Shown one piece after another: positions 23,785 to 33,423 of a DNA stretch of 64,000 nucleotides. Where the stretch lies: positions 2,274,501-2,338,500 of the forward strand of contig NZ_CP010535.1 of NCBI RefSeq assembly GCF_001430825.1, in the 5' to 3' direction. The notes under the pieces were generated by a model, which was not told the DNA's origin, did not search any database, and saw only the letters and a list, made by a program, of their open reading frames with translations. The position numbers and the translations under genes were made by a program. Every line of letters starts with the position of its first letter. The first letter of the stretch is position 1. This DNA is from Sediminicola sp. YIK13 (GTDB lineage: Bacteria > Bacteroidota > Bacteroidia > Flavobacteriales > Flavobacteriaceae).

Positions 23785-25101
23785 TTAATCCTTATCCTTA
23801 TTCCTTGTTTTCATCAATACATAAAATGGAATTCCGGACATTAACAGTATAAAACCATAGAAAACAGCAGGCTCCCCTGCTCCAAATATGGCCCAGAGTG
23901 AAAACAGAAAGGCCATTCCCCCTAAAGAAACGACACTAACGGTATTCTTAAAAGCTAATTTTTCTTGCAAGACAAGAAGAACATAAGCTGCAGTAGAAAA
24001 TAAATAAGGAATTAAACAACATAAAGTAGCCAGTAAAACTATAAATTTAAATTGCTCTACTAGACCATCAGTAAAGTTTAAAAGCATGATGACAGAAGTT
24101 AAAAAACTTCCAATAACCATTCCCAATACCGGGGCTCCATGTTTATTTTCCCTTTTAAATATGCGTGGAAACAAGTCGTCCTTTGCAGTAGCCATGGCCA
24201 CTTGCCCTTGTACCAGTATCCATCCGTTTAAGGCCCCAAAAGCGGCAATTACGGCACCTGCACCCACCAAATCACGTCCCCAATCACCACTCATAATTTC
24301 CATGGCATCTGCAAAAGGAGCGGGTGACTCGGATAGGATATTGGCAGGGATCATTCCCATAACCACAACGGTCCCTAAAAGATATACCACTGTTGTAATA
24401 ATAGTACCTATCATTGTCGCCTTAGGAATAGTTTTTTCCGGATTCTTAACATTCCCAGAGGGTACCGTAGCACTTTCTATCCCTAAAAAGGCGTATAGGG
24501 TCATGGTCGCAGTAATGGCGATGGCACTAAAATTTGATTTACCACTGATATTGAAAGGATAAAAATTTTCAGGATTGAAAAAGAAAAACCCACCAAGGAT
24601 AACAATAAATAGAGGGGATAATTTTAAAATGGTCGTAATCAATTGCATTTTTCCAGAAGCCCTTACACCTCTCGAGTTTAATGCCGTAAGCCCCCAAATG
24701 GCACTTAAACCAACCAATACCGCTATTATTGGGCTTTGGTCCAAAATAGGAAAAAAAACGCTTAAAGCACTAACAAATGCTATAGCGATGGCCGCGTTAC
24801 TTGTCCATACCGATATCCAATAGCCCCAGGCCACTAAAAACCCAGCAAAATCACCAAAGGCAGCTTTAGTGAAAGCGTAGGGACCTCCACTTTTGTTGGC
24901 CACAAGAACACTCAGTTTACTAAATACGCTAGCAAGTAAAAGTGCTCCAAAAGCAGAAAAAAGCCATCCAATGGTACTGATACCACCAAAAGATGCCAAT
25001 GCTGCTGGCATAAGAAATACACCTGCACCAATCATATTTCCAATTACCAAGGAAGTACTCGTCCATAGTCCTATTTTTTTTACTTCAACAGGTTCGGCCA
25101 T
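23785..25101 (-). CDS. AdiC-like amino acid antiporter (APC superfamily)
   Basis: A 438-residue, 12-helix inner-membrane transporter. Compared with the E. coli arginine/agmatine antiporter AdiC as I know it, SLVIGNMIGAGVFLMP keeps the substrate-binding Asn of helix 1 (the following Ser is Ala), the helix-3 Asn is kept in YWISVWTSNAA, and the proximal gate Trp293 is kept in LNGWILVQGQ. The middle gate Trp202 is replaced by Tyr (TMTLYAFLGIES). Substrates are thus likely guanidino compounds such as arginine, methylarginine or agmatine. It is the first gene of an operon with the DDAH-like hydrolase and is divergent from a Rieske oxygenase. Confidence 0.88.
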   Translation of the reverse strand: MAEPVEVKKIGLWTSTSLVIGNMIGAGVFLMPAALASFGGISTIGWLFSAFGALLLASVFSKLSVLVANKSGGPYAFTKAAFGDFAGFLVAWGYWISVWTSNAAIAIAFVSALSVFFPILDQSPIIAVLVGLSAIWGLTALNSRGVRASGKMQLITTILKLSPLFIVILGGFFFFNPENFYPFNISGKSNFSAIAITATMTLYAFLGIESATVPSGNVKNPEKTIPKATMIGTIITTVVYLLGTVVVMGMIPANILSESPAPFADAMEIMSGDWGRDLVGAGAVIAAFGALNGWILVQGQVAMATAKDDLFPRIFKRENKHGAPVLGMVIGSFLTSVIMLLNFTDGLVEQFKFIVLLATLCCLIPYLFSTAAYVLLVLQEKLAFKNTVSVVSLGGMAFLFSLWAIFGAGEPAVFYGFILLMSGIPFYVLMKTRNKDKD

Positions 25102-25138
25102 AAAAATAGATTAGTGTAAGATCTCATTATAAATTAAT

Positions 25139-25146
25139 TAAATTTG
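25139..25146 (+). promoter_or_regulatory. -7 element of Rieske oxygenase promoter
   Basis: TAAATTTG, exact TAnnTTTG match, 32 bases upstream of the ATG, inside the 77-base divergent region shared with the permease. Confidence 0.6.
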
Positions 25147-25178
25147 GGAAGAAATCCTTTGCCAAGTTACAATATAAT

Positions 25179-26273
25179 ATGATTAAGAACTTTTATATAG
25201 ATTCGGATATCACAAAAGCATCTACTTTGCCCGCCTCATTTTACAGAGACCCCGAAGTTTTTGAGTCAATTAAGAACGATATTTTTTATAAATCTTGGCA
25301 GTGGGTAGGGCACGAAAATTTAGTGGAATTGCCTCATCAACAATATCCTTTTACCCTTTTGGATGGTTTTTTGACAGAACCTGTAGTCTTGACAAGGGAC
25401 GAGGGGAATCGCATTCATTGTCTATCCAACGTATGCACGCATAGGGGGAATTTAGTGGTGGCCCAAAATTCCAATACAAAAAAATTGATCTGTGGGTATC
25501 ACGGAAGAAAATTTCAATTGGACGGTACCATGGAACATATGCCCGAATTTAAAGAGGCCCAGGATTTTCCCAAACCGTGCGATAACCTTTATAAATTTCC
25601 ATTGCGCCATTGGGGTCCGTTTTTGTTTATGGGTCTTAGCCCAACCTTTGATATCAATCCCGTTCTGGAAATCATGAATGAGCGTATTGGCTTTTTGCCC
25701 TTACATGATTTTAAATTGGATGAAAGTCGTTCTACAGAATATATGGTCCATGCCCATTGGGCACTCTATTGCGATAATTATTTGGAAGGCTTTCACATTC
25801 CTTTTGTCCATAATGACCTAAACGAGGTATTGGATTATGGCAATTACGAGACCCTCCTTTTTGATCATATGAGCCTTCAGATCGGTTATGCCCAAGGATC
25901 GGAGGAAATTTTTGAATTCCCTGAAAATCATATCGACCATGAAAAAAAAATAGCGGCCTATTACTTCTGGGTATTCCCCAATATGATGTTCAATTTCTAT
26001 CCTTGGGGTCTCTCGGTAAACATTGTACGCCCATTGGACCTTAAGAGCACCAAAGTTTCTTTTTACTCTTATGTCCATGACGATAGTAAATTGGACAGAG
26101 GGGCAGGTTCTGGGTTGGACAAGGTAGAATTGGAAGATGAGGAGGTGGTAGAAAGCGTTCAGAAGGGAGTCCGCTCAAAGTTCTATAAAGCAGGACGTTT
26201 TTCCCCAACAAGGGAAAAAGGCGTACATCATTTTCACCGTCTTTTGGCTCGTTTTATAAATGGTCAAAAATAA
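25179..26273 (+). CDS. Rieske-type ring-hydroxylating/demethylating oxygenase, alpha subunit
   Basis: A 364-residue oxygenase. The Rieske 2Fe-2S site is CTHRG...CGYHGRKF (Cys-x-His about 88-90, Cys-x2-His about 107-110). The mononuclear iron site appears as NYLEGFHIPFVH in the SRPBCC catalytic domain. The organisation is that of alpha-only oxygenases such as choline, carnitine or glycine-betaine monooxygenases and N-demethylases, which need a separate reductase; none is adjacent. Its location, divergent from the guanidino permease/DDAH operon with only 77 bases between, suggests an N-methylated substrate. That is inference. Confidence 0.88.
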   Translation: MIKNFYIDSDITKASTLPASFYRDPEVFESIKNDIFYKSWQWVGHENLVELPHQQYPFTLLDGFLTEPVVLTRDEGNRIHCLSNVCTHRGNLVVAQNSNTKKLICGYHGRKFQLDGTMEHMPEFKEAQDFPKPCDNLYKFPLRHWGPFLFMGLSPTFDINPVLEIMNERIGFLPLHDFKLDESRSTEYMVHAHWALYCDNYLEGFHIPFVHNDLNEVLDYGNYETLLFDHMSLQIGYAQGSEEIFEFPENHIDHEKKIAAYYFWVFPNMMFNFYPWGLSVNIVRPLDLKSTKVSFYSYVHDDSKLDRGAGSGLDKVELEDEEVVESVQKGVRSKFYKAGRFSPTREKGVHHFHRLLARFINGQK

Positions 26274-26319
26274 GGTTCCAAAATAAACAAAGGTTAGCCA
26301 ATAATGTAACACAGGAGTC

Positions 26320-26351
26320 TTGTTATGTTATATTCCTTTTAATTATCTTTG
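26320..26351 (+). promoter_or_regulatory. gcdH promoter
   Basis: TTG at 26320-26322, 21-base spacer, then TATCTTTG at 26344-26351. Because the -7 box covers the TTG at 26349, that codon cannot be the translation start, which favours ATG 26370. Confidence 0.7.
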
Positions 26352-26369
26352 AGACAAATAAAAGCCCGT

Positions 26370-27548
26370 ATGAAGCCAGATTTGTTTGAAGCTCCCGATT
26401 ATTACAATCTAGATGATCTATTATCAGAAGAACATAAATTGGTGCGTGATGCTGCCCGACAATGGGTAAAGCGAGATGTATCCCCAATAATAGAAGAATA
26501 CGCACAAAAAGCGGAGTTCCCAAAACAGATCATTGGTGGATTGGCAGAAATTGGTGCTTTTGGCCCATATATTCCTCATGAATATGGAGGCGCAGGTCTG
26601 GATCAAATTAGCTACGGACTTATCATGCAGGAGATTGAAAGAGGAGATAGCGGTGTTAGATCTACCGCTTCCGTACAATCATCCCTGGTAATGTATCCTA
26701 TTTATACCTATGGAACTGAGGCACAGCGAAAAAAATACTTACCTAAATTAGCAACTGGTGAGTTTATGGGCTGTTTTGGTCTTACCGAGCCCAATCACGG
26801 TTCTAACCCTGGAGGTATGGAAACCAGATTTAAGGATATGGGCGACCATTATCTTTTAAACGGCGCCAAGTTATGGATCTCCAATTCTCCCTTTGCGGAT
26901 ATTGCAGTGGTATGGGCCAAAAATGAAGAAGGACGTATCCACGGTCTAATCGTTGAACGTGGTATGGAAGGTTTTACTACTCCTGAAACCCATAACAAAT
27001 GGTCTTTAAGGGCTTCGGCAACCGGAGAGCTTATTTTTGACAATGTTAAAGTTCCAAAAGAGAATCTATTACCTGGCAAAAACGGTCTTGGAGCTCCCCT
27101 TGGATGTTTGGATTCTGCACGTTATGGAATTGCTTGGGGCGCCATCGGAGCCGCCATGGACTGTTATGATACGGCCCTTAGATATGCCAAAGAGCGTATT
27201 CAATTTGGTAAGCCCATTGCAGCCACACAACTACAGCAGAAGAAATTGGCTGAGATGATCACTGAAATTACCAAGGCCCAATTATTGGCCTTTAGATTGG
27301 GGCAATTGAAAAATCAAGGAAAAGCTACCACTGCTCAAATTTCGATGGCCAAGCGCAATAATGTGGAAATGGCCATAAAAATAGCCCGCGAAGCAAGACA
27401 GATATTGGGGGGGATGGGAATTTCCGGCGAATACAGCATTATGAGACATATGATGAACCTGGAAAGTGTAATCACTTATGAGGGCACACACGACATACAT
27501 CTTCTTATTACCGGAGCGGACATAACAGGAATTCAGGCCTTTCAGTAA
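26370..27548 (+). CDS. gcdH: glutaryl-CoA dehydrogenase
   Basis: FAD-dependent acyl-CoA dehydrogenase of 392 residues that oxidises and decarboxylates glutaryl-CoA to crotonyl-CoA in lysine and tryptophan breakdown. It is close to human GCDH in many places: SVQSSLVMYPIYTYG, GCFGLTEPNHGSNPGGMETR, the KWSLRASATGE substrate loop and the catalytic Glu in TYEGTHDIH. RSTASVQSS keeps the Arg used for the gamma-carboxylate. Start at ATG 26370, just after the promoter. The stop is three bases from the end of the convergent histidine kinase. Confidence 0.95.
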   Translation: MKPDLFEAPDYYNLDDLLSEEHKLVRDAARQWVKRDVSPIIEEYAQKAEFPKQIIGGLAEIGAFGPYIPHEYGGAGLDQISYGLIMQEIERGDSGVRSTASVQSSLVMYPIYTYGTEAQRKKYLPKLATGEFMGCFGLTEPNHGSNPGGMETRFKDMGDHYLLNGAKLWISNSPFADIAVVWAKNEEGRIHGLIVERGMEGFTTPETHNKWSLRASATGELIFDNVKVPKENLLPGKNGLGAPLGCLDSARYGIAWGAIGAAMDCYDTALRYAKERIQFGKPIAATQLQQKKLAEMITEITKAQLLAFRLGQLKNQGKATTAQISMAKRNNVEMAIKIAREARQILGGMGISGEYSIMRHMMNLESVITYEGTHDIHLLITGADITGIQAFQ

Positions 27549-27551
27549 TTA

Positions 27552-29612
27552 TTAGGATACTTTTGAGTTGACCAGATAAGTGGATAAATTTTGACGCAAT
27601 TTGTCCATGCAGATAGGCTTGGTAAAATAATCGTTCATACCTACTTCCAAGGCTGCTTCTATGGTCTCGCGTGTAACATCGGCAGAACAGCCCATGATCA
27701 CCAGATCCTTGTTGGTCTCTCTTATTACCTTGGTAGCCTCCAAACCATCCATTACGGGCATGTGAATATCCATAAACACCAAGTCGTACCTGTTTTTATG
27801 AACCTCTTCCACGGCCTGTTTCCCATCGGAAACCCATTGGGCTTTTATTCCCATCGTTTCCAATGCCTTTTTAAGAACAATGATGTTGATCTTATTGTCA
27901 TCTACTATCAAAACTGAGGCACTCCCTAAATCTACATTCTTTTCAGAGGTTAGGTCTATTACCTTTTGCTCTTCCTGTTTGCATTGCACTAAGGAGAATT
28001 TTAGCCTAACTTGAAACTCCGTACCGTTTTCCCTTGAACTTTCCACTTCAATTTGACCTCCCATCAATTTAACCAAATGATAGGTAATATAAAGTCCAAG
28101 TCCACTACCTTCATGTTTCTTGGTGATGCCCGAGTCTACCTGGGTGAATCGATCAAAAATGGTCTTCATTTTATTTTTAGGTATCCCAATTCCTGTATCC
28201 CTGATCACCAGATCTACCAAAAGATGGTTTTCAGAGACTCGTTCCCGGTATCCAACATGGATACCGCCATTTTCTGTAAATTTTAAAGAATTCCTTAAGA
28301 GGTTGGTAATGATCTGTCCAAATTTCCCCATATCACCAATTCCACAAATACTACTTTCTGGGGCATCCAAATACAGATAGAGTCCTTTTTGCTCTATACT
28401 TGGTTTATAGATGCTGATGATATTTGCAATTTCCTTGGAAGGTGAAAAAGGTTCACTTTTAAACGTGCTTTTCCCGGATTCAATCTTGTCTATCTCCAAA
28501 ATATCATCAACCAAAAGCAACAATTTTTTAGATGATATATCCATTAGGGAGAGGTATTCCTTTAGAGATTTCTGAATGTTGGACGCTTTTAACACTTCTA
28601 TGAAACCTAAAATAGCATTTAAAGGTGTCCTGATCTCATGGCTCATATTCGACACAAATTCCGTTTTCGCCCTATTGGCTTTATGGGCCTTTAATTGCTC
28701 CCTTTTTAGATCTCTGTTTAATTCCCTAAGTTTCAAAATGGACTCTTTGTACCGTTTATTTTCGGTCCTGGATGCCCTGTAAAAATACATAAGGGAACTA
28801 GTTAGTATAGACAATAACATACCAAAGATGAACGCTACGAACATAGTTTCCTTTCTGTCCGCCAAAATGTTAATTTGCTTGGGCATAAGAAAGAAACTCC
28901 ATTTTTGTTCATCCAGGGAATCTACCAAAAAGGAGGTGGTGTACAGGTATTCTTCATCGAAGTCTGATGTTCTGGGATTATTATAAGCATAAAACGTCGT
29001 TCCCGTCTCATCTTTGATTTCAACAGCGTAGGAGTCCAAATCGGCAGCCAATTGATTGAACGGATTGGTAAAATCCATTCCAGCGGTAATGGTTCCTTGA
29101 AGTCTTCCTTCAAAATAAACGGGTACATCTACCAAAAATGCATTCCCGCCCTGGGTCAATCTGACCCACGAAGTAACATTGGTTTTGCTGTTCTCGCTAT
29201 GTTCCCTCCATTCATCTGCCCTGTATAATTTTGAAATGTCCAGTCCCACAACTGCTTCATTCCCTTTTAATGGGGTAATCTTTCTAATGACCATGGAACT
29301 ATCTATCCATTCCACGAATTTAAATGAAGGGTTTTGATCTAAAATTAGTTGTGCATCCTCTTCCCAATACTGAAAATAATCACCATTGGTGATTTCAATA
29401 CGCTGCTTAAGATTCTCCAACGCCTTTATATTGTTCTCTATGGAATGATAAAATTCTTGTGATCTAAGATGACCTGAAGTTTGAATTTCATTTTTCAATA
29501 ATGATTCTTGTGTCTTTAAGGTTTTATTCCATAAAGCTACGACAACAACCATCAGGGTCATGAAAACCAAAAGGGGATATATTAATTCTTTCTTCGAAAA
29601 TTTAAATGACAT
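27552..29612 (-). CDS. CHASE-domain hybrid sensor histidine kinase/response regulator
   Basis: A 686-residue inner-membrane signalling protein. Order: N-terminal helix (about 12-28); periplasmic CHASE-like sensor (about 45-235, with EWIDSSMVIRKITPLKGNE and TSWVRLTQGGNAFLVDVPVYF); second helix (about 255-280, FVAFIFGMLLSILTSSLMYFY); coiled linker; HisKA with phosphorylated His in FVSNMSHEIRTPLNAI; HATPase with NLLRNSLKFTENGG and GIGIPKNKM, GSGLGLYI; C-terminal receiver with VLIVDDNKIN and phospho-Asp in VFMDIHMPVMDG. No output domain, so it needs an Hpt partner; note the Hpt homologue at 42835, which lacks its His. CHASE domains sense small extracellular ligands. Confidence 0.93.
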   Translation of the reverse strand: MSFKFSKKELIYPLLVFMTLMVVVVALWNKTLKTQESLLKNEIQTSGHLRSQEFYHSIENNIKALENLKQRIEITNGDYFQYWEEDAQLILDQNPSFKFVEWIDSSMVIRKITPLKGNEAVVGLDISKLYRADEWREHSENSKTNVTSWVRLTQGGNAFLVDVPVYFEGRLQGTITAGMDFTNPFNQLAADLDSYAVEIKDETGTTFYAYNNPRTSDFDEEYLYTTSFLVDSLDEQKWSFFLMPKQINILADRKETMFVAFIFGMLLSILTSSLMYFYRASRTENKRYKESILKLRELNRDLKREQLKAHKANRAKTEFVSNMSHEIRTPLNAILGFIEVLKASNIQKSLKEYLSLMDISSKKLLLLVDDILEIDKIESGKSTFKSEPFSPSKEIANIISIYKPSIEQKGLYLYLDAPESSICGIGDMGKFGQIITNLLRNSLKFTENGGIHVGYRERVSENHLLVDLVIRDTGIGIPKNKMKTIFDRFTQVDSGITKKHEGSGLGLYITYHLVKLMGGQIEVESSRENGTEFQVRLKFSLVQCKQEEQKVIDLTSEKNVDLGSASVLIVDDNKINIIVLKKALETMGIKAQWVSDGKQAVEEVHKNRYDLVFMDIHMPVMDGLEATKVIRETNKDLVIMGCSADVTRETIEAALEVGMNDYFTKPICMDKLRQNLSTYLVNSKVS

Positions 29613-29880
29613 ATTTTACTACTATTAGGGGGAACTAAGGGTAAAAAATCATTGCTAATATTATTTTTGTAACTAAAACTAAAACCGTCTGTAAGTAATT
29701 GATTACATAAACATAACGCATTAAACTTCAATTACACACTAAATATTGTAAATTATAAGAGTTTTGTTGTCAAATACACATATTTGTATGTCAGAAGAAT
29801 TCCTATCTTTCCTACAATCAAACTATTATAACCCAGTACTTAATCGTGAATTGTGCTACTTTTAAATGTACTGGATATAG
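29613..29880. other. intergenic region between the kinase gene and ppc
   Basis: About 270 AT-rich bases without an open frame that I can support. It must hold the promoter for the kinase on the minus strand, but no exact TAnnTTTG element is present, so the promoter may use another sigma factor. The ppc terminator follows at 29881. Confidence 0.5.
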
Positions 29881-29926
29881 AAAAAGTGAGAAAAGAGAAA
29901 CTATTGTTTTCCTTCCCCCACTTTTA
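29881..29926 (-). terminator. terminator after ppc
   Basis: On the minus strand AAAAGTGGGGGAAGGAAAAC can pair with GTTTCTCTTTTCTCACTTTT through many G-T wobbles, about 19 pairs with one mismatch and a short loop, followed by T residues, roughly 35 bases after the ppc stop. Confidence 0.65.
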
Positions 29927-29958
29927 TTGAACAACGCTCAGTAATTTATGCTATTCTA

Positions 29959-32508
29959 TTAGGCCGAGTTTCTACTCGCATTGATGTTTCCGTATAGGGA
30001 CCTTGTCACTATCTTTTCGTATAACTCCAAATGGTCTGATCCCTGACCAATTTTTTGTAGTGCATACTGTTGAATTACCAATAATGGCAGCACGATAGCT
30101 TCCCTAATTTTTATTGACTCCCTAGATACGGCCTCTTCTTCCATTAATATCTTGAAATCAGAAATCAAAAGAAGCATTTCTTTTGACAGCAAATACTCAT
30201 CATATAAGATATTCCAAAATTCGCCATATTCCTTATCATCCTTCATATAACTGGTCAGCTCAAAATAACATTTTGAAAGGGCCATCATACTGTTCAGCAT
30301 AAGCGCCTTGAAAAAAGGAACTTCCTGAAAGAGTCTTTTCATCTCATTAAGTTGCCCCCTATCCTTTAAGGTTTTGATAGCAGTTCCTATTCCAAAATAG
30401 CCCGGTACATTTTGTTTTAATTGGCTCCATGAGCCCACAAAGGATATGGCTCTAAGATCTGTAAGTTCCAGTTTCGCCTTGTTTCCTCTTTTGCCAGGTC
30501 TACTCCCTATGTTAGCTTTGTTATAATACTTTAAGGTGCTTTTTTCCTCCAAGTAGGGCATAAACTTGTCATGGTGTTTGAGGGCGTCATACTTGGCAAA
30601 ACTAAGTTCCGACAATTCCTCTATCAATTGGCGCATCTCCTTGGATATCGAGTTTTCTTTCCCAAACAGATCATTGGACAGACCTGCGGTTAGCAATTGC
30701 TGACAGTTGTGCATAAACAAGTCCTTTGTCCCATAGTTACTGGTAATGGTCTGGCCTTGAATGGTGAGCTGTATTTCATTATTGGCTATATTCTTGGTCT
30801 GTGCAGCATAAAAACGATGCGTTTTCCCACCTCCACGTGCCGGTGGTCCACCACGACCGTCAAAAAATATAGCTTTAATATCCCTTTGTCCGCATACGGC
30901 TGATAGATTTTCTTTGGTTTTAAAGATAGACCAGTTGGCCTTTACATAGCCTCCATCTTTGGTACCATCAGAAAAGCCCAGCATGATGGTCTGTTTATTA
31001 TCCCTAAATCTAACATGGGCTCTATATTCAGGTAAATCGAAGACCCCGTTCATGGTATTTTCTGAGGTCGCCATTCCATTCATGGTCTCAAACAAAGGCA
31101 CAATATCGAAAGGTATTTTACCTTCTTCCCAATCTCCGCACCATCTTAATAGGCCATAAACGAAAAGTACGGAAAAGATATCTTCGGAATTGCTTATAGC
31201 GTACCTGTTACAACCTTCCTCCCCATTTTTACTTTGAATATTTTTTAATTGGGCTATGTTCTCTATGGTATCCCGCACAAGATCATCCTCAAAATTTTCG
31301 TGTTGCAGTTTAAATTTTTTGTGCAACAGGTTATCTATAAGTTCAGCTTCACTCAACTCCTCCAGACTTTCCGTGATGACTCCTTGTTGCTTCAAAATAG
31401 CTTCCACGGTATTCCTGTGCACGCTATGGTCCTGTCTTATGTCCAAGGTCGCGAAATGTGTTTTGAATATTTTGACCTTATCGATAAGCTGATCCAAATC
31501 TTTTAGGTACAATGAATTGTATTCCCTAATCAATATTTCCCGAATCTGTAAAAGCGGACCAATGATTTCTTCATACCCCATGATCTTTTTCTCATTGAAC
31601 ATGGTAACATAAAGCTTATTCCTTAACCCATTGATCAACTCCTGCAAATCTGTGAAACTCAATTTTTGTTGCAGTGACTTTATATCATGGTAATAGCACT
31701 TCATTAAGGTTGTCCTAAGTTCATCAGCTACCTGGTTGGTCATCGAAGCCGTTACAAAAGGATTACCGTCCCTATCCCCACCGGGCCAGAACCCCAACTT
31801 CATAATATTATGGTTATCAAAGTCCTCCTTTTGTATATGTTCCTTTATATAGGAATATAGTTCGCCAATAGCATTGTAATACACATTCCTTAAAATATGG
31901 ATGATATTTTTGGCCTCTACCAAAGGAGTAGGCTTTTGGGCATTTATTAAGGAAGTAAGTCCCAACTGTTGCAGGGTAACATCTATCTCATTGATCTTAT
32001 TATCCACGATCAATGCCCTTAGGTTGTCCATGATATCCAGTACTGCAGGGGTATAAAACTGTGTAGGGTGGGCAGTCAATACAATTCGCGCACTAAAGGT
32101 TGACAATTTTTCAGATATTTCGTCCCAACTTTTATTTTTTTCCACCATTTGGGCGTAATCCTTTATCGTCAACGAATTACTATGCTCCTGGAGCTTTGGA
32201 AAAGCGGCATCTTCCACACTGTCGTATAAAACCACTTGGCGTTCCACATATTGAATAATACTGAACATAAAGTCGATCCTGTCCTTTTCCGATTCTATAT
32301 TTGCATAGTTCTGAAAAAAGGCATCCAGTATCTCCAATGGATTTTTACCCGATTTAAGTCCCTCATCTGCCTGGTGCATCAACAAAGGAATCAACATTCC
32401 CACGTTTTCTATATTTCTATAGGGCAAACTAAGAAATAGACTGTTGTATACATTGAATTTGTTATTGACCGATTTCCTAAACTCTTCTATTCTTTCCAAT
32501 TTTGGCAT
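29959..32508 (-). CDS. ppc: phosphoenolpyruvate carboxylase
   Basis: Anaplerotic enzyme that carboxylates PEP to oxaloacetate. 849 residues, a little shorter than E. coli PEPC (883). Catalytic motifs are present: VLTAHPTQ (active-site His), GFWPGGDRDGNPFV, MLGFSDGTKDGGY and the mobile loop FFDGRGGPPARGGG. The C-terminus reads ASRNSA; most PEPCs end in RNTG, with the Asn used in the aspartate-binding allosteric site, so inhibition by aspartate is probably retained. It is a single-gene unit with a terminator downstream. Confidence 0.95.
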   Translation of the reverse strand: MPKLERIEEFRKSVNNKFNVYNSLFLSLPYRNIENVGMLIPLLMHQADEGLKSGKNPLEILDAFFQNYANIESEKDRIDFMFSIIQYVERQVVLYDSVEDAAFPKLQEHSNSLTIKDYAQMVEKNKSWDEISEKLSTFSARIVLTAHPTQFYTPAVLDIMDNLRALIVDNKINEIDVTLQQLGLTSLINAQKPTPLVEAKNIIHILRNVYYNAIGELYSYIKEHIQKEDFDNHNIMKLGFWPGGDRDGNPFVTASMTNQVADELRTTLMKCYYHDIKSLQQKLSFTDLQELINGLRNKLYVTMFNEKKIMGYEEIIGPLLQIREILIREYNSLYLKDLDQLIDKVKIFKTHFATLDIRQDHSVHRNTVEAILKQQGVITESLEELSEAELIDNLLHKKFKLQHENFEDDLVRDTIENIAQLKNIQSKNGEEGCNRYAISNSEDIFSVLFVYGLLRWCGDWEEGKIPFDIVPLFETMNGMATSENTMNGVFDLPEYRAHVRFRDNKQTIMLGFSDGTKDGGYVKANWSIFKTKENLSAVCGQRDIKAIFFDGRGGPPARGGGKTHRFYAAQTKNIANNEIQLTIQGQTITSNYGTKDLFMHNCQQLLTAGLSNDLFGKENSISKEMRQLIEELSELSFAKYDALKHHDKFMPYLEEKSTLKYYNKANIGSRPGKRGNKAKLELTDLRAISFVGSWSQLKQNVPGYFGIGTAIKTLKDRGQLNEMKRLFQEVPFFKALMLNSMMALSKCYFELTSYMKDDKEYGEFWNILYDEYLLSKEMLLLISDFKILMEEEAVSRESIKIREAIVLPLLVIQQYALQKIGQGSDHLELYEKIVTRSLYGNINASRNSA

Positions 32509-32752
32509 AACTACTGTATTATGAATTGTGCATTGATTTACTCCATCAGGATGGAAAATAAATTTTGACTGTTAAATATCGTGATTATTCTAGTATAGGA
32601 TATGAAAATGATCGCAAATAACAAAATTGTACTGGGACACCACAAAACTAACGTACTTCACAACTATAATTTCCCTACTTCGAAAGATGGAAATATATTT
32701 ACTATGTATTGGTTAAAGAGTTAATTTTTTCATTTTCATATAGTGTTCTCGT

Positions 32753-32789
32753 AAAAGGGCCTTTGTCATTAAGATCAAGGCCCTTTTTT
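32753..32789. terminator. terminator after the CIA30 gene
   Basis: AAAAGGGCCTT and AAGGCCCTTTT form an 11-bp perfect stem with a 13-base loop, with T-runs on both strands, 15 bases after the CIA30 stop. The remaining 32509-32750 contains the ppc upstream region with no recognisable promoter element. Confidence 0.85.
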
Positions 32790-32803
32790 AATGGAAAATC
32801 TTT

Positions 32804-33334
32804 TTATCGTACTTCTATAGAATCTATTAACAACTTAAAATCTTCTTCTTTTTTATTACCGATAAGAAAACTGATGGATTCTATGGTAATTGCTGGATAA
32901 TTTGGCATATCTAGCCTTCTGCCCCTGAACCATGGCGACATATCCTCCATAGTTATTTCCATGGTCTGCCATTGGCCCGTGGTGCTGAATTTGGCAATGT
33001 AACTATAGTAGTCCTCGCTCTTGGATTTGATTCTAAACTGATAATTCTTTCCGTCTCCTTTAAGGCGGATCACACATTTGGAATAACCCTTAACACTTAT
33101 AGGTTTCATTAGATAGCGTACCGAGGAGAATCCGCCATTATTTTCCAGTGAAACATGACCTTCAAAAACACCATGACCATCTGAATTGAGATAAATTTTA
33201 CTTGAAGACCGTCCACCCATGACTACATCATCCAAAACGGTCCATTGGGAAAGGTTACTTTTAGTATTGAAATCAAAAATTACAATTGGGGTTATCATAA
33301 ACAATTGAACTATAACTATTAACGCGTGTATCAT
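32804..33334 (-). CDS. CIA30-family protein
   Basis: A 176-residue protein of the complex I intermediate-associated protein 30 family, a jelly-roll, carbohydrate-binding-like fold. FDFNTKSNLSQWTVLDDVVMGGRSSSK and FEGHVSLENNGGFSSVRY are the family signature. The N-terminus from ATG 33334 (MIHALIVIVQLFMITPIVI) looks like a signal sequence, so the protein is probably periplasmic; an ATG at 33367 is a less likely start because it puts charged residues before the hydrophobic core. The mitochondrial homologue assists complex I assembly, but in this phylum the role is unknown. Confidence 0.86.
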   Translation of the reverse strand: MIHALIVIVQLFMITPIVIFDFNTKSNLSQWTVLDDVVMGGRSSSKIYLNSDGHGVFEGHVSLENNGGFSSVRYLMKPISVKGYSKCVIRLKGDGKNYQFRIKSKSEDYYSYIAKFSTTGQWQTMEITMEDMSPWFRGRRLDMPNYPAITIESISFLIGNKKEEDFKLLIDSIEVR

Positions 33335-33423
33335 ATATCTATCTGTAAGTACTACCATCGTTGACACTCTGGAAATAGCTTTTCGGGATAGGGCTATCCT
33401 AATCTTCCCATAACTCCACTAGC

